Positions 40,554-48,783 of a DNA stretch of 64,000 bases are shown here, one piece after another. The notes beneath the pieces were generated by a model. The model was given only the letters and a program-made list of their open reading frames with translations. It had not been told where the DNA came from and did not search any database. Location: NCBI GenBank assembly GCA_001296005.1, contig LJHR01000005.1, positions 124,001 through 188,000 of the forward strand, written 5' to 3'. Origin of the DNA: an alpha proteobacterium AAP38. GTDB lineage: Bacteria; Pseudomonadota; Alphaproteobacteria; Azospirillales; Azospirillaceae. The position numbers and the translations under genes were made by a program. Numbering within the stretch: the first letter of the stretch is position 1; every line of letters starts with the position of its first letter.

Positions 40554-42258
40554 CTTTGTTGGTCCTCAAGCTGCGGCGCGCCAGCGTCACGAACAGGGCC
40601 GTGATGGCGAGCTGAATGACGGAAAGGGCGGCGACCGGTCCTGTGCTGCCATTGGTCCAGAAGGTCAGCATCGTCGTGCCGATAATCTCTGCACCGGGGG
40701 CGAACAGGAACACGGCGGCGGCGTATTCTTTCAAGAAGGCCAGGAACAGCAGCACATAGGCCGAAAACAGCGCCGGCTTCATCAGGGGCAGGATGATCAC
40801 GCGGACCGTGGTCCACCAATCGGCCCCCACCGACCGCGCGCCCTGATCTAATTCGCGACCGATCTGGTGCAGGGTGGGCGACAGTGCACCGAAGGCCATG
40901 GGAATGCCGCGCATGGTAAAGGCTAGCATCAGCAGCCAGATCGTGCCTTGCAACACATGGGCGAAGGGCAGCAGCAGCATGGCCCAGAACATGCCGATAC
41001 CCGCAATGATGCCCGGCATGGCGCGGGGATAGAGCGCCACGAATTCCAGGGCGCGGCGGAACCGGAATTCCGACCGGTGGGCCACCAGCGCCACCATGGC
41101 CACGAACAGGGTGGCCAGCGCCCCGCCAAAGGCCGCGATGAACACCGAATTCAGGATGGAGCGGCGATAGGCCTCGTACCCGAACAGAATCTCGAAATGG
41201 TCCAGCGTCAGCAGGTCGAAGGGTGACATCAGGGGGGTGAGGAAACTGGTGACCGAGCGCAGCACGATGCCGGCCAGCGGCAGCAGCAGCACAAGGGCGG
41301 TGTAGAGGCTCATCAATCCGCAGACGACCCAGCCGACCCGACCGATGGGCGCCAGTTTGGGCCGCTGGGCCTTGCCGCGCACCGTGACGAAACGCTTCGA
41401 CTGGCGCAGCAGCAGGCCCTGGATCACCAGCAGAATGGAAATCACGACCAGCAGCAGGGTCGCCGCCGCCCCGATCAGCCCGTAATCCGGGGTGATAGCG
41501 CCTAGTCCCTCCATATAGAGGAAGGTCGTGAAGAACTCCAAACCCACCGGTTTGCCGAACACCAGCGGAACCGCCAGCATTTCCAGCGAGCCGATGAAGG
41601 TCAGCAAGGCTGCATAGATGATGGATGGCCGCATCAGGGGCAGGGACACGGACCAGAGCGCGCGCAGGGGGCCAGCACCGACGGAACGGGCCGCATCCTC
41701 CAGCATGGCATCGGCCATCCGGGCGGATGAGGAGCAGAACAGATAGACGACGGGCGCCTGCGAGGTGCCGGCCAGCAGCCCCATGCCCAGGATCGTATAC
41801 ATGTCCCATAGCGGCACGCCGGCCATACGTTCCACCGCCAGAGTGACATAGCCGGACGGGCCGTAAAGGATGAACCAGGCAAAGGCCAACACCAGTTGCG
41901 ACACATACATGGGCCAAAGGGTGAGGTTGCGCAGCCAGCCACGCCCCGGCATGTCGGTGCGTTCCAGGAACAGCGCGAAGGCCACGCCCAGAACCGTGGC
42001 GATCAGCGTGGACAGCAGCGCCAGCAGCACCGAATTGCCCAATGCGTCATGAAAGCGGGGATTGCCGAACAGCCGGACATAATTGTCCAGGCTGAACAGC
42101 GGGTCAGCCTCATACAGCGGGCGGTCCAGCAGCGACTGCCACAGCACGGGCACCAACGGCCCCAGCACCAGGGCCAGCGTCGCCAGCGCCACCGCCGCCT
42201 GGATCAGCAGCGCCCGGTCGGGCCGGAAAAATCGGGATTGGGGTTCCGCCAGGGACAT
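40546..42258 (-). CDS. ABC transporter permease, fused double-domain (FbpB type)
   Basis: A 570-residue inner-membrane protein with two homologous six-helix permease halves. Each half has an EAA-like coupling loop: DAARSVGAGPLRALWSVSLP in the first and QGARSVGADWWTTVRVIILP in the second. Fusion of both permeases is the usual state in iron(III) transporters of the FbpB/SfuB type, although related transporters carry thiamine, phosphonates or polyamines. It overlaps the ATPase gene by eight bases. A 198-base gap with a large inverted repeat separates it from the binding-protein gene upstream. Confidence 0.9.
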   Translation of the reverse strand: MSLAEPQSRFFRPDRALLIQAAVALATLALVLGPLVPVLWQSLLDRPLYEADPLFSLDNYVRLFGNPRFHDALGNSVLLALLSTLIATVLGVAFALFLERTDMPGRGWLRNLTLWPMYVSQLVLAFAWFILYGPSGYVTLAVERMAGVPLWDMYTILGMGLLAGTSQAPVVYLFCSSSARMADAMLEDAARSVGAGPLRALWSVSLPLMRPSIIYAALLTFIGSLEMLAVPLVFGKPVGLEFFTTFLYMEGLGAITPDYGLIGAAATLLLVVISILLVIQGLLLRQSKRFVTVRGKAQRPKLAPIGRVGWVVCGLMSLYTALVLLLPLAGIVLRSVTSFLTPLMSPFDLLTLDHFEILFGYEAYRRSILNSVFIAAFGGALATLFVAMVALVAHRSEFRFRRALEFVALYPRAMPGIIAGIGMFWAMLLLPFAHVLQGTIWLLMLAFTMRGIPMAFGALSPTLHQIGRELDQGARSVGADWWTTVRVIILPLMKPALFSAYVLLFLAFLKEYAAAVFLFAPGAEIIGTTMLTFWTNGSTGPVAALSVIQLAITALFVTLARRSLRTNKDV

Positions 42259-42324
42259 GGGCCGGTCCGGTCCTTAATGTCAGAGGGTGGGGGTAGTGTT
42301 CGTTGCGTCATCCCGCTTCATCCA

Positions 42325-42438
42325 CCGTCACCCCGGCGAAAGCCGGGGCCCAGGCGTAGAGGGGCGTCTGCCGCGGTAAGAGTCATATCGGCGCTGACCG
42401 CGCCTTACACTGGGCCCCGGCTTTCGCCGGGGTGACGG
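42325..42438. repeat. Perfect 29-base inverted repeat, BIME-like, inside the ABC operon
   Basis: Arms at 42325-42353 and 42410-42438 are exact reverse complements over 29 bases, with a 56-base middle. Each arm can fold alone, because it contains CCCCGGCGAAAGCCGGGG, a seven-base stem with a GAAA tetraloop. This is the arrangement of paired REP units. It sits between the genes for the binding protein and permease of one transporter, a classical place for an mRNA stabiliser or partial terminator that raises binding protein over permease. Confidence 0.85.
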
Positions 42439-42456
42439 TAGAGAGAGCGGCCACCC

Positions 42457-43575
42457 TCACCGCCGCGCCTTGAACGTGGCGTTCCAGCGGGCGATGAAGT
42501 CCTGGTAATGGTCAAGCATGGTGGGGTCGTAACCGACATGGACGATCCTGTCCTCGCCGCCCAGCCGCCGGACCAGACCATCATAGGTCAGGTACGGCAC
42601 CTCATCGGGCCGTACATCGGACCGGTAGGGCATCAACCCGCCTTGAGCCGCCGCTACCTGACCATCATGCGACAGCAGGTAATCCAGCATCAGCCGGGCA
42701 CTGGCCGGGCTGCGGCTGCCGGCGGTGACGGCCATGCCGCGCGGCACCAGTACCGTTCCGTCCTTGTCCAGAGTCCAGTCCACGATCTCCGACCGGCCCT
42801 TGGTCGCCATCTGCGGCCAGACGGTGACGGCGGAGACATTGAAGCCGACCAGATATTCGCCCGTCGTGACCTTTTCCATCATAGCGGCCCCACCGCTTTC
42901 CACCCGTACGGCGGGCGAAAGGCGCTGCATCAGGTCCCAGCCGCCGGGGCGTCCGCTGGTGATGGCGGCCCAATGCACGGCATAGGCCAGCGCATGGGCG
43001 GCGGCGTCATAGGTGGTGACGCGTTTGCGGAATTTCAGCGGATTTTCAGCTGCCAGGGCCGCCAGCCGGTTCAACCCGTCGGGATACTGCTCCGGCTTCA
43101 GCAGAAGCTTGTTGTAGATCATCACCATCGGGTCAGCCGACAGCGTGTAGAGGCCGGGCATGGGCCGGCTCCAGGCCGGCAGGCTGGCTTCTTCCCGGCT
43201 GACATGGGCGCCGATGCCGCCCTTGGCCGCGAAGCGCATCCAGGCATCAGGTGCGCTGGACACGATGATGTCAGCCGAGGGCCGGTTGACGGAGGTTTCG
43301 GCGTAGTAACGCTCGAACACTTCCGACGGGCCCATGTCCAGGCAATTGACCTTGATCCAGGGATACAGCGCCTGGAACCCGTGCAGCAGGGGGCGCCAAT
43401 TATACTCGGCCATGATCGAGTAGATCAGCAGGCCGTTTTCGGCCTTTGATACCGTGACCGGATCATCGGCGCGGGCCATGCCCGGCAACAAGGCGGCGGC
43501 GGCGATGCCGGCCATGACCTGCCGGCGCGACGGCATCGGGGGGGAAGGGGCGGCTGGTGATCGGTCCTTCATCAT
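42457..43575 (-). CDS. ABC transporter substrate-binding protein, iron(III)/AfuA-like, Tat-type signal
   Basis: A 372-residue periplasmic binding protein. The N-terminus has SRRQVMAGIAAAALLPGMARA, a twin-arginine-like signal cleaved about residue 40. The mature part follows the extracellular solute-binding fold: LLIYSIMAEYNWRPLL, FQALYPWIKVNCLDMGPSEVFERYY, ADIIVSSAPDAW, then VVTVWPQMATKGRSEIVDW and DYLLSHDGQ. This resembles AfuA/FutA/PhnS-type proteins; the tyrosine pair used by FbpA for bare iron cannot be confirmed. ATG 43575 has GGGGGAGAA directly upstream and lies ten bases after the aldolase stop. Confidence 0.85.
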   Translation of the reverse strand: MMKDRSPAAPSPPMPSRRQVMAGIAAAALLPGMARADDPVTVSKAENGLLIYSIMAEYNWRPLLHGFQALYPWIKVNCLDMGPSEVFERYYAETSVNRPSADIIVSSAPDAWMRFAAKGGIGAHVSREEASLPAWSRPMPGLYTLSADPMVMIYNKLLLKPEQYPDGLNRLAALAAENPLKFRKRVTTYDAAAHALAYAVHWAAITSGRPGGWDLMQRLSPAVRVESGGAAMMEKVTTGEYLVGFNVSAVTVWPQMATKGRSEIVDWTLDKDGTVLVPRGMAVTAGSRSPASARLMLDYLLSHDGQVAAAQGGLMPYRSDVRPDEVPYLTYDGLVRRLGGEDRIVHVGYDPTMLDHYQDFIARWNATFKARR

Positions 43576-43585
43576 TTCTCCCCCT

Positions 43586-44350
43586 TCAACCCGTCTGGCC
43601 CAGGGCCAATCCGGCCCCCCGGCGCAGAAAGGTGACATCGGCGCCCAGCGTGACGAAGCCATAACCACGGTCTAACATCATCTCCGCCGTCTGGCCCGGC
43701 AGCGTGGTTCCACCCAGGGCCAGCCCGGCCTCCAGAATGCGCCGTTCCGCCGCTTCCAGAACAGCCTTGAATGCGGGGGCGTCATATTGTCCGGGCACGC
43801 CGGCGCTGATCGACAGGTCCAGCGGGCCGATGAACAGCATGTCCAGGCCTGGCACCTTCGCCATCTCCGCGATTGCATCCACGCCCTTCACGCTTTCGAT
43901 CAGGCCGATGGTCAGGGTTTCCGCCTCCCCGAATTCCGCCACCTCCCAGCTCCAGGCGCCCCAGCCGGCGGCGCGGGAGACGGTGTAGTGCGCGCCCCTG
44001 ATGCCGTGCGGGGGATAGCGTGTGGCCTTCACCAGCCTGTCGGCGGCATCCGCACTTTCCAGGTTGGCGGACAGCAATCCTTCGGCACCGGCATCCAGAA
44101 GGTGTCGGACGGGGGCGGGGTGGTTGTCCGGCAAACGGGCCAGGACCGTGGTGCCGGTACCCGCCATGGCCCGCATCTGGTGGATGGCGGTTTCCAGCCC
44201 GCCCGGCGAATGTTCATGGTCGATGATCAGGGCATCGAAACCCAGCGGGGCCAGTGCTTCGGTCACGGCGGGGCTGCCCATGAACAGCCAGGCCCCGCGC
44301 GCCGGTCGCTTTTCCCGCAGCAGGCGCTTCAGGCGGTTAGGTCGAAACAT
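43586..44350 (-). CDS. HpcH/HpaI-family aldolase (class II, pyruvate-type)
   Basis: A 254-residue metal-dependent aldolase of the HpaI/GarL group, which splits 2-oxo-4-hydroxy acids to pyruvate and an aldehyde or does the reverse. Visible are GAWLFMGSPAVTEALAPLGFDALIIDHEHS (catalytic His in DHEH), LARLPDNHPAPVRHLLDAGAEGLLS, YPPHGIRG, IGLIESVKGVDAIAEM and LDMLFIGPLDLS, giving the Glu and Asp metal ligands. SbnG, which makes citrate for staphyloferrin B, belongs to the same family. ATG 44350 follows GGAAGGGGG; a GTG two codons earlier is less likely. It overlaps the esterase gene by 14 bases. Confidence 0.88.
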   Translation of the reverse strand: MFRPNRLKRLLREKRPARGAWLFMGSPAVTEALAPLGFDALIIDHEHSPGGLETAIHQMRAMAGTGTTVLARLPDNHPAPVRHLLDAGAEGLLSANLESADAADRLVKATRYPPHGIRGAHYTVSRAAGWGAWSWEVAEFGEAETLTIGLIESVKGVDAIAEMAKVPGLDMLFIGPLDLSISAGVPGQYDAPAFKAVLEAAERRILEAGLALGGTTLPGQTAEMMLDRGYGFVTLGADVTFLRRGAGLALGQTG

Positions 44351-45203
44351 CGCCACCCCCTTCCGCCGCCAGCCCGTTCAGGAAGGCGATGGCAGCTCCG
44401 ACCAGGGCGTCACGGGAATGGCGGAACCCGTCCAGAATGTCCAGCTGCACATCAATGCCATTGTCCGTCAGGTTGGCGGCCAGCGTATGCAGCCGTTCGA
44501 CCCGCGTCGCCCCGGCATCGTTGGCGCCTTCCATCCAATGGCGGGAGCCCGGCGTGTGGGTGATTTCCCAGGTGTCGGTATCATCCGACCCGACGGCCAG
44601 ATGCACCCGCACCTTCCGCATGGCGTCCAGGTCCAGCGGCACGCCGAACCGTTGCTCCATATCGGCCACACCCAGCCACCAGAGGCGGCCCGTATCCAGC
44701 AGCGTCGGCGAACCCGGTGCCCCGACCGACACGGCACGCAGCCGACCGGGATGCAGATAGAGAAAGCGATGGGCGAAATGTGCCCCGCCGGAGAAGCCGA
44801 ACAGGTCGAACCGCCCGGCATCGACGCCATAGCGCGCCGCCACCTCCGCCACCATGTCCAGCAACAGATGGTCAAAGCGGATGCCCTGGTACTCAATGTA
44901 TTTGTAATTGTCCCGTTCCTGCGGCTCGCCGATCCCACAGGGGAACAAGGGGGCCAGGATGATGCTGCCCGTTGCCTCGGCATAGGGGATGAACAGGTCC
45001 CGCAGCGCCTGATTGCCACGGTCCGTGCCATGGACCGCCGCCAGGATGCGCCCGCCGGCCGGGTTTTCCACCAGCCGGGAAGGTACATAGAGGCAGTAGG
45101 AGAAGCGCTGGTCGATACGGCAGGCCGTTGCCGGTGTCCTGCCGATATCATAGGGCGTGAAGCCCCGTTCCGCGCCGTTCACGGGCAGAGTCATTCTTGT
45201 CAT
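44337..45203 (-). CDS. Alpha/beta hydrolase (esterase, PHB-depolymerase-like fold)
   Basis: A 288-residue hydrolase without a signal peptide, thus cytoplasmic. The nucleophile is S138 in FDLFGFSGGAHFAHRFLYLHPG; the acid probably lies in VGSDDTDTWEI and the base in LDGFRHSRDALVGA. The N-terminal FSYCLYVPSRLVENPAGGRILAAVHGTDRG carries the oxyanion turn. This resembles the LpqC/poly-3-hydroxybutyrate depolymerase group and the trilactone esterases that open siderophores, though no close family is claimed. It follows the TonB receptor by 65 bases and overlaps the aldolase, so it would act first on the imported compound. A start at 45194 is also possible. Confidence 0.75.
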   Translation of the reverse strand: MTRMTLPVNGAERGFTPYDIGRTPATACRIDQRFSYCLYVPSRLVENPAGGRILAAVHGTDRGNQALRDLFIPYAEATGSIILAPLFPCGIGEPQERDNYKYIEYQGIRFDHLLLDMVAEVAARYGVDAGRFDLFGFSGGAHFAHRFLYLHPGRLRAVSVGAPGSPTLLDTGRLWWLGVADMEQRFGVPLDLDAMRKVRVHLAVGSDDTDTWEITHTPGSRHWMEGANDAGATRVERLHTLAANLTDNGIDVQLDILDGFRHSRDALVGAAIAFLNGLAAEGGGDVST

Positions 45204-45268
45204 CCATGTCGGGAGGGATCGGCCCGGTGCCGGGGTGCGGACAAAGCCGCAGGACCGGGACAGCCGGA

Positions 45269-47380
45269 TCAGTATTCCGCAGACATCTTCAGGAAGAGGG
45301 TACGGCCCTCCGCCTTGCTGTACAGCTGGTCGCGGTTGATCATCTGGGACGTGACGGAATAATAGTCGTTGTTGAACAGGTTGTTCACACCCAGCGTGAA
45401 CAGCAGTTTGTTCATGCTGTACTGGGTGGACGCATCGACACGCGTCACGGGACGCACACGGCCTGTGTAGAAATCATTGATCTTTGCGGTCGGGAACTTG
45501 TTGCGCGAACCGGTACGGTTCACCTGCAAACGGCCCGTCCAGTCAGCGGTGAATTCCTGTTCCAGCCAGGCATTATACTGTTCCGGCCCGATGCGGCGCC
45601 CGGTCAGGGGGGTGTCGACCTTGCCGTCATGATTGGCGTCGCGCTTGCCCTCCGACCAGGCGAAGCTGCCGCCCCAGCTGGTGCTGTCGCCGATCTTGCC
45701 GCTCAGGGTCGCCTCGATGCCGTGGATGCGTTCCTTCTCGCGCAGGGTCGCGGCCTCGGTCGGGTTCACGGTGTCGATTACGAAATCGGTGCCGTATTTC
45801 GACTTGCTGATGAAATAGGCGACCGTGTAGCCGATATCGAGGACCGATCCGCGCAGGCCGATTTCGTAGTTATTCACCAGCTGCGGCTTGGGATCGAAAT
45901 TGTCCAGATTGCGTGCCGTCACGCGGCGCAGGGGCGCGCCGATATCGGGGATGGAGAAACCCTGGGAGAAGCCGCCGAAGATTTCCGCTTCGGGCAGGAT
46001 ATGCAGCGTGCCGCCGATATTGACCGGCGTGGCACTGTAATCCAGTTCGCCCGCCGCCACCTTCACATTGGTCAGGCCAGCCACGAAATCATCGATCTTC
46101 ATCTTGAATTCGTCATGCCGGATGCCGGCGCGCAGGGTGAACCAGTCGGTGACCGGCACGTCCAGCTGAATGAAGGCCGCATAGTTCATCTGCTTTAGCG
46201 GCGGCGTGAAGGTGCGGCCATCGCCCGGCTTGTTGGTCAGCGGTATCAGCGGCTGTTCGGTGGTGTCGCGGGCAATGTCGAAGCCCCAGAGCGCGGTACC
46301 CCCGTCCAGGCCCCAATCATCCAGCTTGGTGGTGAAATCGGTCTGCCATCCGATCTTTTCCGAGGTGATGGTGGTCTGGGTCCCGCCCAGGCGCGCCGCA
46401 TCGAAGGAAAAGACGCTGTAATTCTCCAGATAGTAGATCTTGCTATTCAGGGCAGAGCCGAGAATGTCGCTATTCTCGTAGGCAAGGGACGAGATTGTGT
46501 TGCGGTTTTCCGGGTCAAGGGCCCGGGGATCGGCCATGCCCTTGATCGCCGTTTCCTTGATGCCCCTGGCGATATTGCCGCTGACCGTGACGTAATTGGT
46601 GTCCTGCTTCTGCTGGTAATAATTGACCATCGCCTCAATGCGCTGGTCACCGAAGGAATAGCCCAGCTTTGCGAACAGGTTATAGATGTTGCTATCGGCG
46701 ATGCCGCCGAAATTGTGCGGGTCGGGGGCCAGACGGTCGCCATCGGCGTCGAACTGGCCGTTCACCCGCTCATACGAACCGTTCAGGTTGACGTCGAAAC
46801 CACCGATGGCGCCCGACGCACTTTGCGAAATGCTGGGCCGTGCGCTATCGGCCAGATGCTCTGTCGACAGGCTGGTCCCGATCTCCGTCTTGAAACGGAA
46901 TTCCTGGGTCGAGGGCGCGTCCTTGGTGATGTAATTGACGATGCCGCCGGCACCACCCTGGCCATACAGGGCCGAGGCACCACGGATCACCTCAATCGAG
47001 CCGATCACGGAAGGGGAGATCAGGCGCAGGTCGCGGCCACCGTCACGCAGCGGGTTGGACACGGGGATGCCGTCGATAAAGACGCGCAGGGGACGACCGC
47101 GCAGGCTCTGTTCGACATTCGCGGCGGTGCCGTTGGAGGCGGCGATGCCGGGCACCATGTTGGATAGGACAGACCCGATATCAGCCGTCGTCGACAACTG
47201 ATCCTCCAGATCTTTGCGGCCCACGACCGTGTAGGAGCCGGGGAAAGTCTCAATCGTCGCGGACAGGCGCGACCCGGTGACCACAATCTCTTCCAGGGCC
47301 ATGTCCTGGCCATGCGCGGCGGGGACCATCCCGGCTCCCGCCGCGACACCCAGCAGCATCAGCCGCTTCAAATTCCTCAT
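45269..47380 (-). CDS. TonB-dependent receptor, IutA-like (hydroxamate/carboxylate siderophore class)
   Basis: A 703-residue outer-membrane receptor and first gene of the EutBC cluster. Signal peptide 1-24 ends AAHG; the TonB box is LEEIVVTGSRL. The plug has GSVLSNMVPGIAASNGT, SLRGRPLRVFIDGIPVSNPL and VIRGASALYGQGGAGGIVNYIT, a layout like IutA/RhtA/PvuA receptors for citrate-based siderophores. The barrel ends KMSAEY. ATG 47380 follows GGGAG. Upstream at 47436-47474 are two copies of the GntR-type palindrome and no Fur-like box, which is odd for an iron receptor and hints that the compound is used as food. Confidence 0.88.
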   Translation of the reverse strand: MRNLKRLMLLGVAAGAGMVPAAHGQDMALEEIVVTGSRLSATIETFPGSYTVVGRKDLEDQLSTTADIGSVLSNMVPGIAASNGTAANVEQSLRGRPLRVFIDGIPVSNPLRDGGRDLRLISPSVIGSIEVIRGASALYGQGGAGGIVNYITKDAPSTQEFRFKTEIGTSLSTEHLADSARPSISQSASGAIGGFDVNLNGSYERVNGQFDADGDRLAPDPHNFGGIADSNIYNLFAKLGYSFGDQRIEAMVNYYQQKQDTNYVTVSGNIARGIKETAIKGMADPRALDPENRNTISSLAYENSDILGSALNSKIYYLENYSVFSFDAARLGGTQTTITSEKIGWQTDFTTKLDDWGLDGGTALWGFDIARDTTEQPLIPLTNKPGDGRTFTPPLKQMNYAAFIQLDVPVTDWFTLRAGIRHDEFKMKIDDFVAGLTNVKVAAGELDYSATPVNIGGTLHILPEAEIFGGFSQGFSIPDIGAPLRRVTARNLDNFDPKPQLVNNYEIGLRGSVLDIGYTVAYFISKSKYGTDFVIDTVNPTEAATLREKERIHGIEATLSGKIGDSTSWGGSFAWSEGKRDANHDGKVDTPLTGRRIGPEQYNAWLEQEFTADWTGRLQVNRTGSRNKFPTAKINDFYTGRVRPVTRVDASTQYSMNKLLFTLGVNNLFNNDYYSVTSQMINRDQLYSKAEGRTLFLKMSAEY

Positions 47381-47435
47381 GTGCAGTACTCCCGTGTCCA
47401 TGATGCCGGCTTGGATGTCGGCTGCCAAGGAATAG

Positions 47436-47474
47436 TAGCCAATCTCGGCGCCCAATGGTAGCCAATTTTGGATA
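47436..47474. promoter_or_regulatory. Tandem GntR-type operators before the TonB receptor
   Basis: TAGCCAATTTTGGATA at 47459-47474 differs in one base from the palindrome TAGCCAATTTTGGCTA (the other-strand reading of 34651-34666). A weaker copy, TAGCCAATCTCGGC, begins at 47436, so the centres are 23 bases apart, close to two helix turns. They are 56-95 bases upstream of the receptor start. Confidence 0.65.
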
Positions 47475-47577
47475 TTCAGGAGCTTCAAATTCCTGATTCT
47501 TAAAAATCCATATATTTCAATGTTTTGGTTCGGGGAAGCTGTCCTGTATCCGGGACCTTGCCCCGTTAAGCCCCCCT

Positions 47578-48780
47578 TCACGCCAGCATGGCGCCGGGGG
47601 CCAGGGCCAGTGACAGGATGATCAGGCCCAATGCCGGATAGGCCCACCAGCCCATGCCGCGCCAGGCCCGGACCCAGCCATTGCTGCTTTCGGTCCCCGA
47701 TGCGGCGGCGGCGCGAAGGCGCAGGCTGTAGATCATCACCCCGGTCACCGACAGGCCGGTCAGCAGGATGCCCGCCAGGAACCAGACAATCTTTGTGGCA
47801 AAGCCGCCCAGCGTGCCGAAATGCAGGGGGTCTGCCATTTCCGAGATGCGCTGATGGGCCGTCAGTTCCTCCCCCCTGCTGACCAGCAGAACTGCGCCGT
47901 CATCGGGGTTCAGCCAGACCGCGTTCGACCGGTCACGCACCAGCCAGGCATCGGCCTGCCCCATCAACACCAGACCCCGCGCGCCCTTGGCCGTGGGATA
48001 GCGGATTTCGCGTATATCCAGGCCGGGATAGGCGCGCAGGCCCGTCTCGATCAGGGCGTCAAGGGCCGGTCCCACCGGCTGTGCCGCCGTGATGGGGAGG
48101 GCAGGGGCCTTGGGATGGTCAGGCGCGTCGCCACCCAGTGATTCCACCATGTACCAGACGCCGGTCACCGCGATCAGGGCCACGAACCACAGGCTCCACA
48201 GCCCGGCCAGCCGGTGCAGGTCGCCTGACAATCTGCGCCCGTCCCCGCCGCGCGGTCGCTTGAAGAAGCCGCGCCACCATTTCTTGTAGGTGACGATGCC
48301 GCTGACCAGCGATGCTAGCAGCAGGAAGGCCAGGGTGCAGACGATGGGCACCCCCAGCTTCACGGGCAGCATCAGATGACGATGCGTCTCCCGCAGGAAG
48401 CGTTGGATATTGTACCAGCCCACAACCCCTGTGACCCGGCCCGTATAGGGGTCCAGATGCACGCGGGTGGGGCGGGCGGTACCGGTGTCCAGCCAGGCCT
48501 CCGCCGCGAAGCCGGGATGCGGCGGCGCATAGATCTGCGCCAGCCGCCCGCCGGGCACGGCATCCCGCGCTGATGCCGCCAACGTGCCCCAGGAGGCCTT
48601 CGGTCCCTCCTGCGGCATCACCCGCATCGACGGCGTGACCAGCCAGTCCAGTTCGGCGGAGAACACGGCCAGCGTGCCCGTCGCCAGGATGAAGGTCATG
48701 AATAGGGATAGTTTCAGCCCGGCCCAGGCATGGACCGCCCACCAGACCGACCGCCGTTTCCGTTCTGTCGCCGCCGCCAT
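47578..48780 (-). CDS. PepSY-associated membrane protein (iron-reductase-like)
   Basis: A 400-residue inner-membrane protein. Four main helices are seen near residues 20-40 (LSLFMTFILATGTLAVFS), 145-165, 195-215 and 340-360, plus a last one at the C-terminus. Histidines flank helices (VHAWAG, ETHRHLMLP, GDLHRLAGLWS, DPLHFGTLGG), as in periplasmic siderophore-iron reductases of the FoxB/FhuF-like PepSY class. It starts three bases after the stop of a TonB siderophore receptor, so they form a two-gene operon behind the Fur-like box at 50924. Confidence 0.83.
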   Translation of the reverse strand: MAAATERKRRSVWWAVHAWAGLKLSLFMTFILATGTLAVFSAELDWLVTPSMRVMPQEGPKASWGTLAASARDAVPGGRLAQIYAPPHPGFAAEAWLDTGTARPTRVHLDPYTGRVTGVVGWYNIQRFLRETHRHLMLPVKLGVPIVCTLAFLLLASLVSGIVTYKKWWRGFFKRPRGGDGRRLSGDLHRLAGLWSLWFVALIAVTGVWYMVESLGGDAPDHPKAPALPITAAQPVGPALDALIETGLRAYPGLDIREIRYPTAKGARGLVLMGQADAWLVRDRSNAVWLNPDDGAVLLVSRGEELTAHQRISEMADPLHFGTLGGFATKIVWFLAGILLTGLSVTGVMIYSLRLRAAAASGTESSNGWVRAWRGMGWWAYPALGLIILSLALAPGAMLA

Positions 48781-48783
48781 GGC

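Noticed and set aside
32182-47647. Siderophore biosynthesis cluster
   Set aside because: No IucA/IucC-type synthetase, NRPS, or siderophore exporter gene was found. The enzyme set is hydrolytic and lytic.
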